In this document: piece after piece, positions 8,315 through 16,647 of the stretch
How positions within the stretch are numbered: position 1 is the stretch's first letter
How the letters are laid out: each line of letters opens with the position of its first letter
Source of the DNA: Archaeoglobus sp. JdFR-27
GTDB taxonomy: Archaea; Halobacteriota; Archaeoglobi; Archaeoglobales; Archaeoglobaceae
Direction: 5' to 3'
Length of the DNA: 64,000 nt
NCBI GenBank assembly: GCA_002011235.1
Contig: MTMO01000003.1
Location: forward strand, 1-64,000
Made by a program: the position numbers and the translations under genes
The notes under the pieces: model-generated
Told to the model about the DNA's origin: nothing
The model's database searches: none
Seen by the model: the letters and a program-made list of their open reading frames with translations, nothing else

Positions 8315-8536
8315 ATGAATTTACTTAAAAGACAGCAGAAATTTAAACCAATTAGATCTTTAACCGATTGTATATTCAAATTGGCTAAATCCTTTAGTTT
8401 GCAGAGATTGTATCACTATACTATGAGATCTGTGTATAAGTTCACTGCTCTGAATATTCTTTTAATAGAGGAGTCGTTGTAGCTTTAGGTTTTGAGAAGA
8501 GAGCTTGCAGAAGTTAGCTGGGAGTTGGTTTGGTAA
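8315..8536 (+). pseudogene. decayed transposase C-terminus
   Basis: A 55-codon frame (8315-8482) encodes LAKSFSLQRLYHYTMRSVYK and TALNILL. After a stop, the next frame continues VVALGFEKR and then a third frame gives LAEVSWELVW before another stop. The order resembles the C-terminal end of archaeal insertion-sequence transposases, with stops and frameshifts throughout. No intact terminal inverted repeats were recognised. The 600-base gap from 8171 to 8770 holds nothing else recognisable. A zinc-ribbon-like fragment at 6998 might be the N-terminal part of the same element. Confidence 0.5.
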
Positions 8537-8770
8537 GGATCTTAGAATAAAATATCAAGATATTGTGAAGATTACCGAATGAGTCCAAGAGACCATGTTT
8601 CTGAATTGGGTCTAAAGATTTAAATCCAAGATCCGGTGACTCTAAACCTAGCTCTAATCCAGACCAAGATAATTTCTCACTTTTCGGTTCCTATCTAGCC
8701 TTAATCAGGTTTTGAGATTCAATCATCAGGATGTAAAAGATCAAAAGTGTTCATTCTCAACAACTCACCT

Positions 8771-9913
8771 TCAACTACCTTTAAGATATCTAACAAGATC
8801 TTTTGCATCAAGGTTAACTATCCCAAGTTCTTCAAGCGTTCTTCCCTTTTCGAAGAAGTCCCTTCCACAGATTACGGAGCCAAGATGGATTAGAGACTCA
8901 ATCAACGGAGTTTTTACACCAAATTTCTTTGCCAATCTCCAAGCCATAACCGTTCCAACTGGTATGTCTTCTGTGAAGTATCTATCTTCAATGCTCAACG
9001 GTCCCTTTATACCCATTATCGGCGATGCTTCGTAGAAGGGGGCAAGGAATGACTCATGCATAATCGTGTGTTTGTGATAGAACTGTTCCTTTGAGTATTT
9101 GAGGAGTTTAATTCCAATGGAGTTGGCTATATCACAAAGCTCGTTGTAATAGGCTTCTATTACTCTAACAACAGCCGGACTCATCCCGTGCTTATATAAC
9201 GACCACTCGCCCTTTCCAACACCCAAAACATCTTCTGTTTGTGAGACCTCCATTGCACCCACATTGAGGATCGAACCTGGCACATGAACAATCGGATTCG
9301 GGTTTTCAAGCCCCACAGCAATCACCGTATCAGCCTGTTCAAGCTTGGTTGGGATAAAAAATGGCAAATCTTCATGAGCTCTTAGAAATTCTGTCCAATC
9401 CTTCGAGGGGAGAGTGTCACCCCTCAGCCTGTAAGCTCTCACCATACAATCGATTTTCCCCGGAGCAAGCATTCTTGTACCATATGGCGCTGAGGTCCAG
9501 CCACCAACCAAAATCTTAGTCTCATCTTTAAGCATCCGCCTTAGAAGGAGAGAACCATAGTTATCCGGGAATAGGCTAACAATCTGTCCGTCCTCAAGAT
9601 GGGGTATCATCTTTTCGAAAAATACTTGATGACCACTTGCTGGAACAGAGATCAAAATCAATTCTACTCCTTCAATTGCTTCTGCCATGTTGGTTGTTAC
9701 AACGTCAATCTCAGCCACTCCTTCATTTCTGAACCATTTGAAATTCAGCTGGCTGCCCGTTAGCTCTATTTTATGGGTTTCGAGAACGTTTCCCAAGCTT
9801 CTTTCAGCGAATTCGGGCAATTCATAGAGTCTTACTCTGTAATTTTTCAAAGCGAGGTCTGCAGCCATAGTTTGGCCAACATTTCCTGCACCAAGAACGG
9901 CAACATTCTTCAT
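8771..9913 (-). CDS. NAD(P)-dependent octopine/nopaline dehydrogenase family protein
   Basis: 380 aa from the ATG at 9913, which is preceded by a TATA-like box at about 9935-9945 and begins directly with the Rossmann motif VAVLGAGNVGQTMAADLA. A longer in-frame start at 9934 adds seven unlikely residues. The C-terminal half is the all-helical opine dehydrogenase domain, with NPIVHVPGSILNVGA and the conserved HKHTIMHE stretch. Family members reductively condense an amino acid with an alpha-keto acid, or act as ketopantoate- or glycerophosphate-type dehydrogenases. The substrate is unknown. Divergent from the vapB-like gene. Confidence 0.85.
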   Translation of the reverse strand: MKNVAVLGAGNVGQTMAADLALKNYRVRLYELPEFAERSLGNVLETHKIELTGSQLNFKWFRNEGVAEIDVVTTNMAEAIEGVELILISVPASGHQVFFEKMIPHLEDGQIVSLFPDNYGSLLLRRMLKDETKILVGGWTSAPYGTRMLAPGKIDCMVRAYRLRGDTLPSKDWTEFLRAHEDLPFFIPTKLEQADTVIAVGLENPNPIVHVPGSILNVGAMEVSQTEDVLGVGKGEWSLYKHGMSPAVVRVIEAYYNELCDIANSIGIKLLKYSKEQFYHKHTIMHESFLAPFYEASPIMGIKGPLSIEDRYFTEDIPVGTVMAWRLAKKFGVKTPLIESLIHLGSVICGRDFFEKGRTLEELGIVNLDAKDLVRYLKGS

Positions 9914-9975
9914 AGGTTGATATTGGGCGTGCATGTTTATAAGTTTAGACCAAATAGCCTCACAACCTTTTACGC

Positions 9976-10004
9976 ATAATTTAAATACAATTACGAATAC
10001 GTAT
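9976..10004 (+). promoter_or_regulatory. promoter and possible operator of the vapBC-like pair
   Basis: ATAATTTAAATA (9976-9987) is a TATA box about 27 nt before the ATG at 10009. The perfect 8-bp palindrome ATACGTAT (9997-10004) lies between box and start, where an autorepressing RHH antitoxin would bind. Confidence 0.45.
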
Positions 10005-10008
10005 AAAT

Positions 10009-10257
10009 ATGAAAGTTGTACCGATAAGGCTCGATGATGAGAGGTTGAAAGATTTAGATATGCTCGTCAAAGCTGGTATTTACAAAAATAGGAGTGAAGC
10101 TTTAAGAAAAATAATAGAGAACGGAATTAGAAAGATTGAGACTGAAATCGAATATCTTAAAAAAATCGATCAGATCGTTGATAAGATAATTGACTCTGAA
10201 CTCAACTTCAATGGGCAGTTAAGGAGATCGGTGGAAGAAGAGAGAGACAGGTGGTAA
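10009..10257 (+). CDS. vapB: ribbon-helix-helix antitoxin, VapB-like
   Basis: 82 aa. The N-terminus KVVPIRLDDERLKDLDMLVK and the following SEALRKIIENGIRK form a CopG/RHH DNA-binding fold; the remaining helical tail (about 45-82) would wrap the toxin. It is leaderless by promoter position. The PIN-domain toxin gene starts 24 nt after its stop, the classic antitoxin-toxin order. Expected roles are neutralising the nuclease and repressing the shared promoter through the palindrome at 9997. Confidence 0.82.
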   Translation: MKVVPIRLDDERLKDLDMLVKAGIYKNRSEALRKIIENGIRKIETEIEYLKKIDQIVDKIIDSELNFNGQLRRSVEEERDRW

Positions 10258-10281
10258 CGAAAAAGGTAGCAGAGTGTTAGT

Positions 10282-10767
10282 ATGGTATCGTACATCGATA
10301 CGAGTGTAATAGTTGCAGCAATCGATAAGGGGGACAGAAGGAATAGGGATGCTGAGAAGTTTCTTTTAAGAGAAAAAGAGAAGATAATATCTCCTCTCGT
10401 AATAGCTGAAGTATTTTCAGTGATTTCAAGGAATTTAGAGAGATTGGTAACCGAATTGGATGTAGACCTTGAGGATTTGCCAACCGTTATCGCAAGATTA
10501 AGTGTAAGAAGGTACGGGTTAAAGATCATATATTCTTTTGACAGAGATTTCACAATATTTAGAGAGGTTCCAGTTGAATTCAAGCTGGCTTTCATGCTTG
10601 CACCAAAATTAAAGCTTAGAACCCTTGACTTGCTACATATAAGCAACGCATGGAATTTTAAAATGAATGGACATGGTGTGGATGAATTCGCAACCTTAGA
10701 TGGTGGAATTTTGGAGAGAGCAGGTAAAATTGAGGAGTTAACCGGTATCAGAGTAATAGAGCCTTGA
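10282..10767 (+). CDS. vapC: PIN-domain ribonuclease toxin, VapC-like
   Basis: 161 aa. The PIN-domain acidic quartet is visible: Asp in SYIDTSVIVAA (residue 6), Glu in VIAEVFSVIS (near 40), Asp in LRTLDLLHIS (near 118), and Asp in EFATLDGG (near 137). Such toxins cleave RNA, often tRNA or rRNA loops, in a Mg-dependent way. It is somewhat longer than many VapC proteins (about 130 aa) because of a central insertion around residues 55-105. It lies 165 nt upstream of a tRNA-modifying tgt gene; whether the targets are related is unknown. Confidence 0.85.
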   Translation: MVSYIDTSVIVAAIDKGDRRNRDAEKFLLREKEKIISPLVIAEVFSVISRNLERLVTELDVDLEDLPTVIARLSVRRYGLKIIYSFDRDFTIFREVPVEFKLAFMLAPKLKLRTLDLLHISNAWNFKMNGHGVDEFATLDGGILERAGKIEELTGIRVIEP

Positions 10768-10900
10768 GAAAACGAGAGTAAACATGATTGTAGATGATCT
10801 ACCAAGTTAATTTACTAGCCTTATTCAGCTTTTATATTCTCATAAACTTTTACGAAGTCTAAAACCTACTTTGGAACCCGATTACTGAAACAAAGAAACT

Positions 10901-10909
10901 GATTTAAAC
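10901..10909 (+). promoter_or_regulatory. TATA box of tgt
   Basis: GATTTAAAC centred 27-28 nt before the ATG at 10933, consistent with a leaderless transcript separate from vapBC. Confidence 0.45.
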
Positions 10910-10932
10910 CAAAATAATCTCCTAGATCTGGA

Positions 10933-12135
10933 ATGGAAACCAGATTTGAATTCGAAATCAAAGACACCTTCAAAAGGATGAGAGCAGGGGTTGTTAAGAC
11001 AGCTCACGGAAAATTTAGAACTCCGGTTTTTGTGCCTGTTGCAACGTTCGCTTCTGTAAGAGGCTTGGATGACAAGGATCTCAAGGAGCTCGGGGCTGAG
11101 GTTGTTTTGGCAAACACTTACCACCTCCATTTAAGGCCTGGAGATGAGCTAATAAAAAGGTTGGGTGGCTTGCACAAATTCATGAACATTGACAAGCCAA
11201 TAATAACCGATTCAGGAGGCTTCCAAGCCTTTTCCCTTGGATTTGGAATGGAGCACGGAGTTGGAAAGATCGCAAACAACATTTTTCTCGAGGGGCTTAA
11301 AGAGGCGGAGTACAAGGGAGATAAATGGGCATTCGTAACCGATAAGGGCGTAAGATTCAAAAATCCGATTACCGGCGAGGTAGTTGAACTCACACCAGAG
11401 AAATCGATGAAGATACAGTCCAACCTCGGCTCAGACATAATCTTCGCCTTCGATGAGTGTACATCTCCGTTATCGGATAAAGATTACACCGCAATGGCCC
11501 TTGAAAGAACCCACAGATGGGCTGAGGAGTGTTTAAGATACTATGACAGAAGGCAAGCTCTCTTTGGGGTGGTGCAGGGAGGAGAATACAAAGATTTGAG
11601 GGAGAAATCGGCAAGATTTATGGCCAAAAAGGATTTTGCCGGATTCGGAATAGGTGGATCGCTCGGCAAAAGCAAGCAAGACATGCACAACATCCTTGAA
11701 TGGGTGATACCACTGCTGCCCGAAGAAAAGCCGAGGCATCTGCTGGGAATAGGGGCGGTAGAGGACCTCTTCAACTGTGTTGAGAGAGGAATAGACATGT
11801 TCGACTGCGTTGCTCCTACGAGATGGGCTAGAAGGGGGCATCTCTACGTGAGTCCACCCGAGGGAAATCCAGAGAATAAATTCAGAATTCACATTCAGAA
11901 CTCACGTTTCAAGGAGGATACAAAACCTATAGATGAAAATTGCGAGTGCTTTGTGTGCAAAACACATTCGCGAGCCTACCTCAGACACCTTTTCGTCGCA
12001 AACGAGCTTTCATACTTCCGTCTCGCATCCTATCACAATCTCCACTTTGTTCTGAGAGTCATGGATGAGATAAGAGAATCGATAAGGGATGGCAGCTTTT
12101 TTGAGCTTAAAAAAGAATGGCTGGGATATATCTAA
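10933..12135 (+). CDS. tgt: bacterial/eukaryotic-type tRNA-guanine(34) transglycosylase
   Basis: 400 aa. It exchanges a guanine base in tRNA for a 7-deazaguanine. It is the bacterial/eukaryotic G34 type rather than the archaeal G15 type: TDSGGFQAFSLG, FDECT, LFGVVQGGEY, HLLGIG, DMFDCVAPTR with the nucleophilic Asp, and the C-terminal zinc site CECFVC plus His in LASYHNLHFV. There is no PUA domain. A ~25-residue insertion follows SLGFGMEHG, which I recall from some candidate-phylum bacterial enzymes. The pocket segment IGGSLG has Gly where bacterial preQ1 enzymes have Val, as in queuine-using enzymes. A YhhQ transporter gene lies 2.2 kb downstream. Probably acquired by transfer. Confidence 0.9.
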   Translation: METRFEFEIKDTFKRMRAGVVKTAHGKFRTPVFVPVATFASVRGLDDKDLKELGAEVVLANTYHLHLRPGDELIKRLGGLHKFMNIDKPIITDSGGFQAFSLGFGMEHGVGKIANNIFLEGLKEAEYKGDKWAFVTDKGVRFKNPITGEVVELTPEKSMKIQSNLGSDIIFAFDECTSPLSDKDYTAMALERTHRWAEECLRYYDRRQALFGVVQGGEYKDLREKSARFMAKKDFAGFGIGGSLGKSKQDMHNILEWVIPLLPEEKPRHLLGIGAVEDLFNCVERGIDMFDCVAPTRWARRGHLYVSPPEGNPENKFRIHIQNSRFKEDTKPIDENCECFVCKTHSRAYLRHLFVANELSYFRLASYHNLHFVLRVMDEIRESIRDGSFFELKKEWLGYI

Positions 12136-12161
12136 TACAGTTTAATGACATTTAACGAATA

Positions 12162-12186
12162 GGTTTAGGGCTTCGCCCCCCTAACC
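12162..12186. terminator. hairpin between convergent genes, possible bidirectional terminator
   Basis: An arm starting GGTTTAGGG can pair with CCCTAACC across a short loop (about eight pairs with one bulged T). It sits in the 45-nt gap between tgt and the membrane gene ending at 12181 and overlaps that gene's stop codon. The role is inferred from position. Confidence 0.4.
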
Positions 12187-13524
12187 AGTTAAATAATCCT
12201 TTAAAAACCCTCTTAGATAAAGCAAATAGCCTATTGCAACTCCTAAAGAGAGTAAACCCAATCCGGGTTCAACAATCGTAGTAAGATAGATGTTGTTGTA
12301 GGGATTTGGAGAATACTCGCCCGGAGGATTCCCGAGCATGTAGAAATTTATCCCGACCGAGGCGATTAAAAATCCTGCCAGCGTAAAATATCCGGCGATT
12401 CTGCCGAACTTTCCAAAGTCTCTTGGATACACCATGTAGATAACCAGAAGCGTCACCCCCCAAGTTAGCAGGAGTATGTGCCAGTGACCTATATTGTAAG
12501 CCAGCTCCGCCCAATCCCATACCTCTGCCCTGAACTCCGGGTTGAAGAAGAGTGGTTTTCTCAAGCTCATCGCAACCAAAGCTCCAGGAATAGCTACTGC
12601 CAACCACATAACGATGTTGCCCACAACCAGTCCAGCCTTTATCAGATTCCATTCCTTAACTCTGAAGCTCAAGAGGAGAGTTGAGAGAATCAAGAGCATT
12701 GCAGCAGGGGTTATGGCGAGATGGGCTATTCCGCCTATAAACCACACCGAATAAGATGCCAAAGCCGTTACGAGCTGAGAGGGAATCGCAAGATAAATCA
12801 AATACTTAGTTAACCTACCCTCCTTCAGAGTTGTAAAAGAAAGGGCAGTGAAGAACACGAAAGCCAAAGCGATAGCTATCATAGCATGTTCGTGAGCGGT
12901 CAAAGCCCTCCAGTATACATTCTCTCCAGCCAAGCTTGGAGTGAATCTGCTCTCTATCAAAGCGTTAAGAAAGCTGTCTCTATGCTCCATGAAGCTCGAT
13001 CCAAGCCAGCCTCCAATAAAGGCTCCTATCAACAATAAGATACCTGAGACATAGATGTTCCAAGCTATCAAGTCCTTCGGTTTGAACTCCTTAAATGTGA
13101 GCAAACCGGATATGAAGATGAAAGCTAAGCCAGCTATGAACAGACCATGAAGGAAGAAATCCTTTACAAGATAGGCATAAAGCATACCGCTGAACACAGT
13201 TAGCAAAACACCCATGAGCATGATGTCACTCAAATACCTCGAATTTTCTAGATACCTGTTGGTAAACACGAGATAAGAACCAAAAATTAGAACCACAAAG
13301 ATGCTGTGATAAACGAGAGTAATCCTTCCAAGAAATGCTTTACCAGCTGAAGGATTGATTATATCTGCTGCTCCGACTTTTTCGTTATATCTAGCCCCTT
13401 CAAGCTCAGGTATTCCTATTGCAGCCCTCACAGATTTGAACGGGGGCGACAAAAGCACGCCATAGGCCGTTATCCCTATGGCCAGAGTGAAGGCTATCAG
13501 CATGTACAGCCTGTCTCTGTCCAT
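12181..13524 (-). CDS. polytopic membrane protein with heme-copper-oxidase-like histidines
   Basis: 447 aa from the ATG at 13524, which has GGAGGA 7 nt upstream; a GTG at 13539 is also in frame. About 12 membrane segments are predicted. Histidines lie in membrane helices where heme-copper oxidases and NO reductases have metal ligands. Numbered from the upstream GTG (subtract 5 for the ATG start), these are His78 in VYHSIF, His216 and His218 in TAHEHAM, His273 in GGIAHLA, and a His-x-His pair at 352/354 in NIGHWHILLL. The overall match to subunit I is distant, and the usual tyrosine-cysteine or NorB glutamate signature was not recognised. It is 23 nt downstream of another membrane protein gene, probably a partner. 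A respiratory or gas-reducing role is a hypothesis. Confidence 0.6.
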   Translation of the reverse strand: MDRDRLYMLIAFTLAIGITAYGVLLSPPFKSVRAAIGIPELEGARYNEKVGAADIINPSAGKAFLGRITLVYHSIFVVLIFGSYLVFTNRYLENSRYLSDIMLMGVLLTVFSGMLYAYLVKDFFLHGLFIAGLAFIFISGLLTFKEFKPKDLIAWNIYVSGILLLIGAFIGGWLGSSFMEHRDSFLNALIESRFTPSLAGENVYWRALTAHEHAMIAIALAFVFFTALSFTTLKEGRLTKYLIYLAIPSQLVTALASYSVWFIGGIAHLAITPAAMLLILSTLLLSFRVKEWNLIKAGLVVGNIVMWLAVAIPGALVAMSLRKPLFFNPEFRAEVWDWAELAYNIGHWHILLLTWGVTLLVIYMVYPRDFGKFGRIAGYFTLAGFLIASVGINFYMLGNPPGEYSPNPYNNIYLTTIVEPGLGLLSLGVAIGYLLYLRGFLKDYLTG

Positions 13525-13547
13525 ACCTCTATCCTCCACAACCCCTT

Positions 13548-14141
13548 TCAGCTTTTCGTTGCATTATTCACAGCATAGATCCCGAGAGCCAGCAAAAATG
13601 CCGATACAAAAAGCAATGGATGTAAAAGCTGTATCACAAGCCCAAGGGGAAGAATTGGCTTTCCTGCCGTTATCGCAGCCAACGCCATACCACCAATCGC
13701 TATCGTGAATCCACCGAGTGTAAACAGCAGGATGGCTGTATTTGTCTGCTTTTTGACAAGATATACTATTGGCAGAAACACTATAACCAACCCCGAGATG
13801 CTATGTAATCCTATCTGGAAAACGTTAGATGAAGCCAATCCGAAGAGTAACAGCATCAGGACTATGAATGCTAGATAGTATTTCCAAAAATCAGATCTCA
13901 AAGCTATCAAACCCAAAGCCATAAAAGCAGGATATATCGAGCCTAAATAGGGTGTAACGGGAAGTTGAAGAGCATTTAAACCCAGCACCACTAAAGCAAC
14001 TGATATTATCAGGAATGCCAATCCGGATACAGCCCAGAAAGCATACGGAATCTCTCGTTTATTTCTGTAGCCATACAGTGACACACCTACCAAAGCCAGA
14101 GAAGATACCAATGTAATAAATTCCATCATGTTTTTATCCAT
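13548..14141 (-). CDS. polytopic membrane protein, partner of the 12181 gene
   Basis: About 197 aa from the ATG at 14141; in-frame ATGs at 14129 and 14126 are also possible and a longer frame reaches 14216. There are seven predicted membrane segments. Helix-embedded histidines are seen in QIGLHSISGL and QLLHPLLF, which might bind heme. No known domain is recognised. It is the first gene of a two-gene unit with the oxidase-like protein 23 nt downstream, so a shared membrane complex is likely. Base composition resembles the neighbours. Confidence 0.6.
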   Translation of the reverse strand: MDKNMMEFITLVSSLALVGVSLYGYRNKREIPYAFWAVSGLAFLIISVALVVLGLNALQLPVTPYLGSIYPAFMALGLIALRSDFWKYYLAFIVLMLLLFGLASSNVFQIGLHSISGLVIVFLPIVYLVKKQTNTAILLFTLGGFTIAIGGMALAAITAGKPILPLGLVIQLLHPLLFVSAFLLALGIYAVNNATKS

Positions 14142-14337
14142 GGAAAGAAAAAGACTAATACCTTGTCCCTTAATTATTAGGGTTTTATTTTTCATAGGAG
14201 GTTTTGATATGCCCAATTGGTTTTGAGTTGATATCGTTTTAAGGCTATTCCTGAGTTTTTGATTGGTAGGTTAATTGGTCGATTAACTCGTTAATAAATT
14301 ATATAACCACCAAAATCATATTTAAATATCCAGATGT

Positions 14338-15063
14338 CTAGACGTATTCTTCAATCTCAGCCTTTTTCCCCATCTTCGTGCTGAGATAAACGAAAGGTGT
14401 GTCCAAAACTGCAACGATGAACTTCATGATGTAAGATGTGATGAAGATCTCAATTATCACTTCACTCGGAAAAACCTGAGTCCAGCCGATTCCAAATCCT
14501 ACGAAGGCAATCCATGTAAAAACGACGTTATCTATGAGTTGGGAGACCATCGTCGAAGCGTTGTTCCTAAGCCAGAGGTGCTTGCCAGCCGTCTTCCTCT
14601 TCCAGAAGCTAAATGCCCATACATCATGGAACTGGGATATTATGTATGCTGTAAGGCTCGCAACTGTTATTCTGGGCAATAATCCAAAAATCTGCTCTAA
14701 TGCTGGGCTTAAAGTATCGCTTTCATCCGGAATGAAAACCAAGCATATCTGCATAATCAGGGTTGTAAAAATTAGGACAAAGAATCCGATTAGCACAGCT
14801 CTTCTGGCATCCTCTTTTCTGTGGTTCTCGCATAGGATGTCAGTTACAAGGAATGTTGAGCCGTAGATTATGTTTCCCATAGCTGTAACAAGGCCGAAGA
14901 ATCTGATCGTTTTCATAACCTGAATGTTCGCTATTATTATCGCCATTGCTGTCCAAGCATAAAGTCCTGTTTTCCCGAAAAATCTGTATGCAAGAGTTAT
15001 ACCTGTGAAGTTGACGATAAGCAGGATGAACCAGAGGATTTCATTCTGGTAAGCGATGACCAT
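14338..15063 (-). CDS. yhhQ: YhhQ/VUT-family queuosine precursor transporter
   Basis: 241 aa. This is the DUF165/YhhQ family of inner-membrane transporters, known in bacteria to import preQ0, preQ1 or queuine. Family-typical stretches are VTAMGNIIYGSTFLVTDIL, AYIISQFHDVWAFSFWK and LWLRNNASTMVSQLIDNVVF; six to seven membrane segments are predicted. The ATG at 15063 lies about 25 nt after a TATA-like element, so the mRNA is probably leaderless. It lies downstream of lysS and close to the bacterial-type tgt, whose substrate it could supply. preQ0 uptake for archaeosine is the alternative role. Confidence 0.88.
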   Translation of the reverse strand: MVIAYQNEILWFILLIVNFTGITLAYRFFGKTGLYAWTAMAIIIANIQVMKTIRFFGLVTAMGNIIYGSTFLVTDILCENHRKEDARRAVLIGFFVLIFTTLIMQICLVFIPDESDTLSPALEQIFGLLPRITVASLTAYIISQFHDVWAFSFWKRKTAGKHLWLRNNASTMVSQLIDNVVFTWIAFVGFGIGWTQVFPSEVIIEIFITSYIMKFIVAVLDTPFVYLSTKMGKKAEIEEYV

Positions 15064-15082
15064 CACCAGCCAAATAAGGAAA

Positions 15083-15093
15083 GGATATTTAAT
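15083..15093 (-). promoter_or_regulatory. TATA box of yhhQ
   Basis: Minus-strand ATTAAATATCC about 25 nt before the ATG at 15063. It gives the transporter its own promoter despite lying only 75 nt after lysS. Confidence 0.45.
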
Positions 15094-15138
15094 TTTTGCT
15101 TTTAATGTATTTAATGTATTCTTAACGTGTTCTGTCTT

Positions 15139-16647
15139 TTAATCGTACCAATCCATAACTTCAGGATACAACTCCGGAATTACTTCTATGCCTTCCTCTC
15201 TTGCAAGAGTTGGAAATGCTATAACCTCCCTCAGCGTTGCCTTGTCATTCAGAATCATAAAAAATCTTCCTAAGCCTACTCCAACACCAGTTGCAGGAGG
15301 CATCCCATATTCCAAAGCTCTGACATAATCTTTGTCCATCGGCATAGTTTCAAGACCTTTCTTGTCAGACTTCTTCCTCAACTCTTCCTCTTCCTTAAAA
15401 CGCTTATATTGCTCTATAGGATTATTGAGTTCAGAAAAACCATTAGCGACCTCCATTCCTGCTATGTAAAGCTCCATTCTGTCAGCATAGCCCCCTGCTT
15501 TCTTCGCCAGAGGAGAGATGTCAAGGGGGAAGTGGGTTACGAAGGTTGGATTTACAAAGCGATCCTTGGCGTAACAATCGAAAAGCTTCTCTATGATTTC
15601 CCCTCTCCTTTCCTCGTGTATGCCAAGCTCTTCAGCATGTTTGAATAATTCTTCATCTCCCATTTTCTCAACATCTGGCCCTCCAAACTCCTTTATCGCA
15701 TCGACCATCCTGAGCCTCCTCCATGGCCTCTTGAAATCTATAATCTTGCCTTGATATTCGATCTTCGTGTCGCCAACCAAATTGGTTACAATGCTCTCAA
15801 ACATCTTTTCAAGAAAGTCCATCAGATCTTTCAACTCTATATATGCCCAGTAAAATTCAAGCTGGATGAACTCGGGGTTGTGAAGGCTATCGACATCTTC
15901 ATTTCTGAAACATGGAGCGAATTCGTAAACCTTTTCAAAACCACCAACGAGCAGCCTTTTCAGATAAAGTTCGGGAGCAATTCTGAGGTACATCTTCTCC
16001 TCAAGAAAGTGATGGTACGTCTCAAATGGCCTGGCAAAGGCTCCACCATAAACTGGCTGCAAAATGGGAGTGTAGACTTCTATGAATCCATTTTCATTGA
16101 GATAGCTCCTTATAAGATGCAAAACCTTATTTATGAGGATGAATGATTTTCTGCTTTCCTCATTCATTATGAAATCAACGTATCTCTGTCTGTATCTTGT
16201 TTCAATATCTTCAAGGCCATGCCATTTGTCAGGGAGTGGCCTCAAAGCTTTCGATAACACCACCCAGCTTTTAACAAGAATGCTCAACTCCCCTCTTTTC
16301 GTTTTGATAACGATACCCTCAACACCGATTATATCTCCTCTATCAACCAATCTCAACACCTTAAATTCATCGGTATAATCCTTCCTGAAAACGAGCTGAA
16401 TTTTACCGCTTGAGTCTTTAAGGTCTGCAAAAATGACTCCACCATGTTTCCTTTTAGAGAGTAATCTTCCGGCCATTTTTACTTTATAATCCGTCTCCTC
16501 ACCGGCTTCAAGTCCAGAAAATTTTTTGATAACATAAGCTGCGTCAGCATCCTTTTCGAATTTCTTTATGATAAACGGATCTTTTCCAAGTTCTCTTAAT
16601 TCCTTTAGCTTGTCGATGTAATCCTTTACGAGCTTTGGGAGGGTCAT
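15139..16647 (-). CDS. lysS: class II lysyl-tRNA synthetase
   Basis: 502 aa. It attaches lysine to tRNA-Lys. An OB-fold anticodon-binding domain (about 55-150, with KHGGVIFADLKDSSGKIQLV) is followed by the class II catalytic core: the motif 1 region RQRYVDFI, motif 2 FRNEDVDSLHNPEF, the amino-acid pocket IAGMEVANGFSELNNP and motif 3 GVGVGLGRFFMIL. Motif 3 reads GLGR where bacterial enzymes have GIDR. Most euryarchaea use the unrelated class I enzyme. A TATA-like box about 28 nt upstream suggests a leaderless transcript. The ~500-residue length is normal for the family. Confidence 0.95.
   Translation of the reverse strand: MTLPKLVKDYIDKLKELRELGKDPFIIKKFEKDADAAYVIKKFSGLEAGEETDYKVKMAGRLLSKRKHGGVIFADLKDSSGKIQLVFRKDYTDEFKVLRLVDRGDIIGVEGIVIKTKRGELSILVKSWVVLSKALRPLPDKWHGLEDIETRYRQRYVDFIMNEESRKSFILINKVLHLIRSYLNENGFIEVYTPILQPVYGGAFARPFETYHHFLEEKMYLRIAPELYLKRLLVGGFEKVYEFAPCFRNEDVDSLHNPEFIQLEFYWAYIELKDLMDFLEKMFESIVTNLVGDTKIEYQGKIIDFKRPWRRLRMVDAIKEFGGPDVEKMGDEELFKHAEELGIHEERRGEIIEKLFDCYAKDRFVNPTFVTHFPLDISPLAKKAGGYADRMELYIAGMEVANGFSELNNPIEQYKRFKEEEELRKKSDKKGLETMPMDKDYVRALEYGMPPATGVGVGLGRFFMILNDKATLREVIAFPTLAREEGIEVIPELYPEVMDWYD

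Noticed and set aside
12262-15063. yhhQ as an unrelated vitamin or general transporter
   Set aside because: VTAMGNIIYGSTFLVTDIL and the FHDVWAFSFWK stretch match the YhhQ/VUT family closely, so the queuosine-precursor assignment is preferred.
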